DNA from: Leifsonia sp. Root4
Lineage (GTDB): Bacteria > Actinomycetota > Actinomycetes > Actinomycetales > Microbacteriaceae
Assembly: GCF_001425085.1 (NCBI RefSeq)
Contig: NZ_LMDN01000002.1
Coordinates: 211,796-275,795, forward strand
Direction: 5' to 3'
DNA: 64,000 nt
Part shown: piece by piece, positions 60,225-64,000 of the stretch
Layout: the number at the start of each line of letters is the position of its first letter
Position numbering within the stretch: the first letter of the stretch is position 1
Program-made: the position numbers and the translations under genes
The notes under the pieces: model-generated
Database searches by the model: none
What the model saw: the letters and a program-made list of their open reading frames with translations, nothing else
What the model was told of the DNA's origin: nothing

Positions 60225-61262
60225 CTACGGCGGCGGGTAGAGGAAGAGGTCGACCTCGCCGATCGGCACGGTGCGCCGGTGGTAGGCGTGGTCGTTTCCC
60301 CAGTTGTACTCCTCGAGCACAACGGTGCCGTCGCCGGGAACCGACTGCACGTAGGCGACGTGGTTCGCGGTGAACCAGGCGACAGCCCCGGGAATGGGGT
60401 CGTAGCTCGTGGTCCAGCCGTGCCCGTTCCACGCGTTCGCCCAGTTGTATGCGCTTCCGCCTCCCGGGGTGAGGGTCGACCACACCCACTTGAACGGGCC
60501 GGTCGCTCCGGCGTCACGGTTGAGGCGCCATGCCACGAAGTCGACGCACTCGCGGTAGTAGTAGTTCATCGGCGAGAAGCCGCCGCCCTGATCGTCGGTC
60601 GCCTCCCACGGCCAGGGGTAGTCGTCGCCCTCTTGCCGCACGCCGGGCGTGGTGTTGGCGCCGGCACGCACGCGCGCCTCCGCGGCCTCGGCCTCGGCCT
60701 GCTCGGCCGCGAGGCGCTCGGCCTCCAGCGTGAGCCGTTGGATCTCCTCGGAGCTCACCGCGGCGAAGCCGTCGCTCGAGACGGTGACCTCCCGCGAGAA
60801 GCTCGCGATGTCCACGCTCTGCGCACCGGCGGTGCTGGCCTCCCTGGAGTCGCTGGCGGCGAAGCTCTGCCCACCGCTGCCGGGGGCGAAGGCGTAGGCC
60901 GGAAGCGCGGCCGTCAGGAACAGTCCGGGCACGACGGCGAAAGTCACAAACGACCGCATCGCACTGCGCCGGCTCTTGGGTGCGCGCGGCGGGCCGCCCA
61001 GGGCCGCCCGTAGCGGCGCGGATGCCGCGGCCGCGCGCTGCACGCTCGCGCGCACCGCACGCGCCACCGCGGCGTCGGGCGCTGGCACGGCAGTTACATC
61101 ACTCGCGGTCGATTCGACTGCGGCCGACTCGGTTGCGGCAGCCTCGACTGCAGCAGCCTCCGCCGCCTCGCGCGCCCACTGCTCGCGCATCTCGCGCCTG
61201 CTCGGCAGGGCGGCATCCGTGCTCGACTCTCCTGTGAGTCGGCTCGATGCGGCTTCTGTCAC
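60225..61262 (-). CDS. Secreted CHAP-domain peptidoglycan hydrolase
   Basis: A 345-residue protein. A long Ala/Glu-rich cytoplasmic tail (1-100) precedes one membrane or signal helix (FVTFAVVPGLFLTAALPAYAFA). A linker module (VTVSSDGFAAVSSEEIQ) shared with the NlpC/P60 protein at 63012 follows, then a short coiled coil and the CHAP domain with Cys239 (YYRECVDFVAW) and His301 (ANHVAYVQ). CHAP enzymes cut peptidoglycan as amidases or endopeptidases. GTG 61262 follows AAGGACCACGC. Confidence 0.87.
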   Translation of the reverse strand: MTEAASSRLTGESSTDAALPSRREMREQWAREAAEAAAVEAAATESAAVESTASDVTAVPAPDAAVARAVRASVQRAAAASAPLRAALGGPPRAPKSRRSAMRSFVTFAVVPGLFLTAALPAYAFAPGSGGQSFAASDSREASTAGAQSVDIASFSREVTVSSDGFAAVSSEEIQRLTLEAERLAAEQAEAEAAEARVRAGANTTPGVRQEGDDYPWPWEATDDQGGGFSPMNYYYRECVDFVAWRLNRDAGATGPFKWVWSTLTPGGGSAYNWANAWNGHGWTTSYDPIPGAVAWFTANHVAYVQSVPGDGTVVLEEYNWGNDHAYHRRTVPIGEVDLFLYPPP

Positions 61263-61334
61263 GCGTGGTCCTTAACGCTGCGCAAGAGCCGGGGCGATTC
61301 ACTGCCGCGGCACGTCTTGCTTGGGGGCTTGGCC

Positions 61335-61351
61335 GGGGTCCGGAAGACCCC
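61335..61351 (-). other. Leader hairpin of the CHAP gene
   Basis: On the minus strand GGGGTC-TTCCG-GACCCC is the core of a longer stem (GGTTGGGGTC with GACCCCGGCC, including two wobble pairs). It lies about 75 bases before the CHAP start. It may be a structured 5' leader. Confidence 0.4.
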
Positions 61352-61400
61352 AACCTCGCCAACAGTACGGGAGCGCCGCGACCTTGTCACCACCCAATTC

Positions 61401-61431
61401 GGCAAGCTTCAGCCGCGCCTTGAAACTTGCC
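61401..61431 (-). terminator. Stem-loop after the stress-protein gene
   Basis: GGCAAGCTTC (61401-61410) pairs with GAAACTTGCC (61422-61431), with one wobble, directly after the stop codon. No T-tract follows, so termination is possible but not certain. Confidence 0.5.
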
Positions 61432-61959
61432 CTACTCGTACGCCTCGTCGACCTCGGTGTCGAGCTCCTCGTCGTCAACGGAGAGATCCTTCACGGTCAC
61501 CCGGGTGGCATTCGTCAGCAGCCCCTGCACAACGTCGCTCTCCGCGGGGTCGACGACGAGCACGACACCGGCGCTGCCGGCATCCAGCGTCTCGCTGATC
61601 GCCTGCAGGTCTTTCGACGGCGTCTTGCGTGCGATGTGTCCAGCCAGTGCGCCGATGCCGGCGCCGGAGCCGCCGGCCACCACGAGTGCGCCGCCGAGCG
61701 CGACAGCCGGGAACAGCGCGACGGCGAGGCCGCCGGCGAGGCCGATGGCCAGACCCTTCCCCACCCCGCGGTGCTTGCCGTCGTCATCCCGCTTCGGCAT
61801 GCTGAGCGTTCCGTCCACGTCGCGTTTGATCACCGCCGCGTCGAAGGAGCCGTGCTTGTCTGCGGACTTGTAGTGCTCATGAATCTTCTCGAAGTCGGCC
61901 ACCGCCTCATCCTCAGTGGCGTACTGCGCCGCAATCGCGATATATGCCTGATCAGCCAT
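61432..61959 (-). CDS. DUF1269-like general stress/membrane protein
   Basis: A 175-residue protein. The first half (YIAIAAQYATEDEAVADFEKIHEHYKS, FDAAVIKRDVDGTLS) resembles the ferredoxin-like start of DUF1269 proteins. A Gly/Ala-rich membrane segment (GVGKGLAIGLAGGLAVALFPAVALGGALVVAGG) and a domain ending in an acidic tail follow. ATG 61959 has the strong site AGGAGAT five bases upstream. Function is unknown; relatives are linked with stress responses. Confidence 0.72.
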   Translation of the reverse strand: MADQAYIAIAAQYATEDEAVADFEKIHEHYKSADKHGSFDAAVIKRDVDGTLSMPKRDDDGKHRGVGKGLAIGLAGGLAVALFPAVALGGALVVAGGSGAGIGALAGHIARKTPSKDLQAISETLDAGSAGVVLVVDPAESDVVQGLLTNATRVTVKDLSVDDEELDTEVDEAYE

Positions 61960-62102
61960 CTCAGATCTCCTGTCTTCCCCTGCGGCAGCTACGCCGTCCG
62001 GCAGCGTCATCGGTTGTTGCAGCGACTCTAGAGCGCAGTGAGGACCCGGCCATCACGCACATTGGGTGAGCGTGATTCCGGATGCCGCAGCACCCCGATC
62101 CG

Positions 62103-62600
62103 CTACGCAGCCGGTTCGAGGAACGCGTCCCACTCCGGAAGCGTGCGCTCCGTGCCGCGCACCCGCCATCCACCCTCCCGCGGAACGTAGGGCGTGAAGC
62201 GCAGCTCCCACCCCATCTCGGCCGGCGTCCGGTCGCTCTTGACGTTGTTGCAGCGCAGGCAGCACGCCACCAGGTTCTCCCAGGTGTCGCGCCCGCCGCG
62301 TGATCGCGGCAGCACGTGGTCGATCGTGCTGGCCGACTTGCCGCAGTAGCCGCAGCGGTGGTCGTCGCGGCGCAGCACTCCCCGCCTGCTCACCGGCGTC
62401 GTCCGCCCCCGCGGGATGCGCACATAGCGGGTGAGCAGGATCACGGATGGGCGATCCCACACCCCGGACGTCGCCCACACCGGGTGCCCGGTGTCAATCT
62501 GCAAGACGCGCGCCTTGTCATTCATGACAAGCGCCAGCGCCCGCTTGAAGCTCACGACAGCGAGCGGTTCGTACCCGGCATTCAACACCAGTGTGTGCAT
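62103..62600 (-). CDS. HNH endonuclease
   Basis: A 165-residue protein of the actinobacterial HNH group. It begins MHTLVLNAGYEPLAVVSFKRALALVM and carries the nuclease core CGYCG, STIDHVLPRSRGG, TWENLVACCLRCNNVKSDRTP with four zinc cysteines and the HNH catalytic residues. AGGGAGACC precedes ATG 62600. This type is nearly universal in Microbacteriaceae-like genomes; its role is unknown, and no restriction partner lies nearby. Confidence 0.9.
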   Translation of the reverse strand: MHTLVLNAGYEPLAVVSFKRALALVMNDKARVLQIDTGHPVWATSGVWDRPSVILLTRYVRIPRGRTTPVSRRGVLRRDDHRCGYCGKSASTIDHVLPRSRGGRDTWENLVACCLRCNNVKSDRTPAEMGWELRFTPYVPREGGWRVRGTERTLPEWDAFLEPAA

Positions 62601-62690
62601 GGTCTCCCTCTCGAAGCAGGCTGCACGGCTTGCAGCCATTCGACTCTTCCGACGACCGAGGGGACGAAGCGAGCGGGCGCACACGCGGTG

Positions 62691-62825
62691 TTAAACAGAA
62701 AAGGACACCGTCATATCGACAGTGTCCTTCGAGCCACTCTGGTGGCTGGGGCGTGTGTGACTGCTGTGCCTCCGGGCAAACAGGCAGCGGGCATCCGTGG
62801 TGTGAATGTTCCGTGCCCTGTCCAT
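62691..62825 (-). CDS. Possible 44-residue protein in the gap before the HNH gene
   Basis: A short reading frame with GGAGAG four bases before ATG 62825. The product begins MDRARNIHTTDARCLFARRH and ends SKDTVDMTVSFSV; it is rich in His, Arg and Ser. Its last codons overlap the terminator hairpin at 62701-62729. It could be a real small protein or a leader peptide whose translation opens the terminator. I see no similarity to a known family. Confidence 0.4.
   Translation of the reverse strand: MDRARNIHTTDARCLFARRHSSHTRPSHQSGSKDTVDMTVSFSV
62693..62729 (-). terminator. Rho-independent terminator, minus strand
   Basis: On the minus strand AAGGACACTGTC and GACGGTGTCCTT form a 12-bp stem with one mismatch around GATAT, followed by TTCTGTTTAA. 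It lies between the NlpC/P60 and HNH genes and overlaps the end of the small frame 62691-62825. Confidence 0.65.
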
Positions 62826-62960
62826 TGGCTCTCCGAGAATCTCTCAGTACGTCAGGGCTTCAGGCTAAACCACTTTTCCGCCGCAGCCGTACAGCAGCGC
62901 GTCGGCGGCCCCGATCGTCACCGAAAATTCACCGTTCTGCCCCCTGCGTCCGGCAACGAA

Positions 62961-62994
62961 ACGGCGAGCGGATGCCAGGGCATCCGCTCGCCGT
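62961..62994 (-). terminator. Strong stem-loop after the NlpC/P60 gene
   Basis: ACGGCGAGCGGATGCC (62961-62976) pairs perfectly with GGCATCCGCTCGCCGT (62979-62994). It starts 17 bases after the stop of the NlpC/P60 gene. No T-tract follows on the minus strand. Confidence 0.7.
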
Positions 62995-63011
62995 CGTTCG
63001 CGTGCTCTGGC

Positions 63012-63845
63012 CTAAATGCCGATGCGCACGATGTAGTAGTCGCTGGTCCAGATCGGCTGCACCCGCACGGAAGCACCCTCGTACGGGGCGTGCAGGATGT
63101 TGCCGTTTCCGGCGTAGAAGCCGTCGTGGCCTTCCATGATGACGAGGTCGCCGGGCTGGGCGTCCTCGATCGCGATGCGCGTTCCCGCTGCGCCCTGGCC
63201 GTTCGAGGAGTGCGGCAGCGAGATGCCGAACTGCGCAAACACGTACATGACGAAGCCGGAGCAGTCGAAGCCGGCCGGCGTCGCTCCGCCGTAGACGTAG
63301 GGAACGCCCTGGTACTGCAGCGCCACGTTGTAGACGGAGCCGAGGTCATAGCTCGGGTACGCCGGGCTGGCGAGGAACTCGCCGACCGACGGGCCGGAGT
63401 AGGACGCGGCGTAGCTCGTCATCTGTGCGGCCACCTCTGCGGCACGCGCGGCGGCGGCCGCTGCATCGGCTGCGGCCTGAATCTCGGCCTGGCTGACCGC
63501 GTCATAGCCGTCGGCGGACACCGTGATGTTCGCGGCCTGCTTGTCCACCTGCACGTCTTGGGCCTGGGCCTTCGAGAGCGAGCTGGCAGCGGATGCGGCG
63601 AACTCCGGGTCACCGGAACCGGGCGCGAAGGCGTACGCGGGCAGCGCGATCGTTGCGATCATGCCGAAGGAGAGCGACACCACGACGGCGTTGCGGAGGC
63701 CCTTGCTACGGGGCTTCTGTCGCATCGCCTCTGGGGGCATCACGGCTCGGGTCGCTGCGGCAGTGCCTGCAGCGGGAACCAGTGCGGTACGTGTTGAACT
63801 GTGGGGGGCGCCTCGGCGAGAGCGCTTGGAACCTAATAGAGCCAA
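63012..63845 (-). CDS. Secreted NlpC/P60 (C40) peptidoglycan endopeptidase
   Basis: A 277-residue protein: basic N-terminal tail, a signal or membrane helix (VVVSLSFGMIATIALPAYAFA), the ITVSADGYDAVSQAEIQ module also found in the CHAP protein at 60225, an Ala-rich helix and the C40 domain. Catalytic Cys195 (GFDCSGFV), His240 (EGHDGFYAGNG) and His252 (ILHAP) are in place. It should cleave D-Glu-diamino-acid bonds in wall peptides. A TTG start at 63845 is supported by GGAGGT four bases upstream. Confidence 0.88.
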   Translation of the reverse strand: MALLGSKRSRRGAPHSSTRTALVPAAGTAAATRAVMPPEAMRQKPRSKGLRNAVVVSLSFGMIATIALPAYAFAPGSGDPEFAASAASSLSKAQAQDVQVDKQAANITVSADGYDAVSQAEIQAAADAAAAAARAAEVAAQMTSYAASYSGPSVGEFLASPAYPSYDLGSVYNVALQYQGVPYVYGGATPAGFDCSGFVMYVFAQFGISLPHSSNGQGAAGTRIAIEDAQPGDLVIMEGHDGFYAGNGNILHAPYEGASVRVQPIWTSDYYIVRIGI

Positions 63846-64000
63846 AGTTACCTCCGGCGCCCCAGCAGCACTAGGTAGCTGCCCCGTCCAATGCGCATAC
63901 GCGTATTGTTTTCGAGATCAGAGACGGGTCTGGGGGACGTCTGCTCTCGAGTCCATCGACCGGCTTCTGGTCAGTGGGACTGAACCGAGGTTACCCGCTG
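63846..64000 (-). promoter_or_regulatory. Leader region of the NlpC/P60 gene, to the window edge
   Basis: No gene is visible in these 155 bases. They contain the 10-bp palindrome ATACGCGTAT (63897-63906) inside AATACGCGTATGCGCATT on the minus strand, and a small GCAGC...GCTGC hairpin next to the ribosome site. I do not recognise a known riboswitch. Confidence 0.35.

Larger units (their letters stand above)
62601..63011. other. Gap between HNH and NlpC/P60 genes
   Basis: These 411 bases hold two terminator-type hairpins (62701-62729, 62961-62994), a small hairpin AGCCAC-TCTG-GTGGCT (62732-62747) and the 44-residue frame at 62691-62825. The remaining 62826-62960 shows nothing recognisable and may contain a promoter for the small frame. 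Confidence 0.5.

Noticed and set aside
61263-61431. c-di-AMP (ydaO) riboswitch before the CHAP gene
   Set aside because: Such riboswitches often precede wall hydrolases in actinobacteria, and the leader is structured, but the conserved segment resembling CCCGACAGCTAAC is missing. The same holds for the leader at 63846-64000.

Overview
The window looks like chromosomal DNA of a high-GC actinomycete, most probably a member of the Microbacteriaceae. This rests on the very GC-rich codon use, the DUF222-type HNH endonuclease, the actinobacterial LCP, CHAP and NlpC/P60 secreted proteins, and a dispersed intergenic repeat at the left edge of a kind I associate with that family. Family names come from reading motifs and from memory; no database search was run. 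Most genes are ordinary housekeeping or transport genes.

Layout. 0.2-6 kb: a K+/H+ antiporter pair, a ThrE exporter, a VOC protein, an AlaX-like editing protein and glutaminase. 6-13.6 kb: a small (p)ppGpp synthetase, then an iron-siderophore locus (fused siderophore-interacting protein, lipoprotein receptor, AraC regulator, two FecCD permeases, ATPase) around a DtxR/IdeR-like box. 13.6-22.3 kb: small enzymes, a DoxX protein, a copper P-type ATPase with a 49-residue partner gene and two CsoR-like operators, an aldo/keto reductase and an ABC1 kinase. 22.5-32.2 kb: a LacI-controlled glycan locus (GH35 beta-galactosidase, sugar ABC transporter, GH38-like DUF5054 protein, phosphoesterase) sharing one operator sequence. 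32-39.8 kb: HNH endonuclease, HxlR/DoxX pair, tRNA-Ala, galU, 5-FCL, FmdB and mscL. 39.8-46.6 kb: a large SF1-helicase-like protein with degenerate ATPase motifs, then a persulfide (CstR-type) operon with a thioredoxin. 46.6-56 kb: CorA, LCP, leucyl aminopeptidase, FMN reductase, MFS exporter with a 41-residue partner gene, an M23-like lipoprotein and a KstD-like flavoprotein. 60-64 kb: CHAP and NlpC/P60 wall hydrolases, a stress protein and an HNH protein.

The most interesting region is 56139-60105. A perfect 32-bp direct repeat of the 3' end of a tRNA-Arg(CCT) gene flanks about 3.9 kb of visibly less GC-rich DNA. It contains a single gene, for a 1194-residue protein with an N-terminal Mrr-like nuclease (D-GGVD...QFK), a P-loop NTPase and winged helix of STAND type, and a long helical C-terminus. 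I read this as a one-gene Avs-like antiphage defence unit inserted at a tRNA, with no integrase of its own. The tRNA's probable native terminator now lies on the far side of the insertion.
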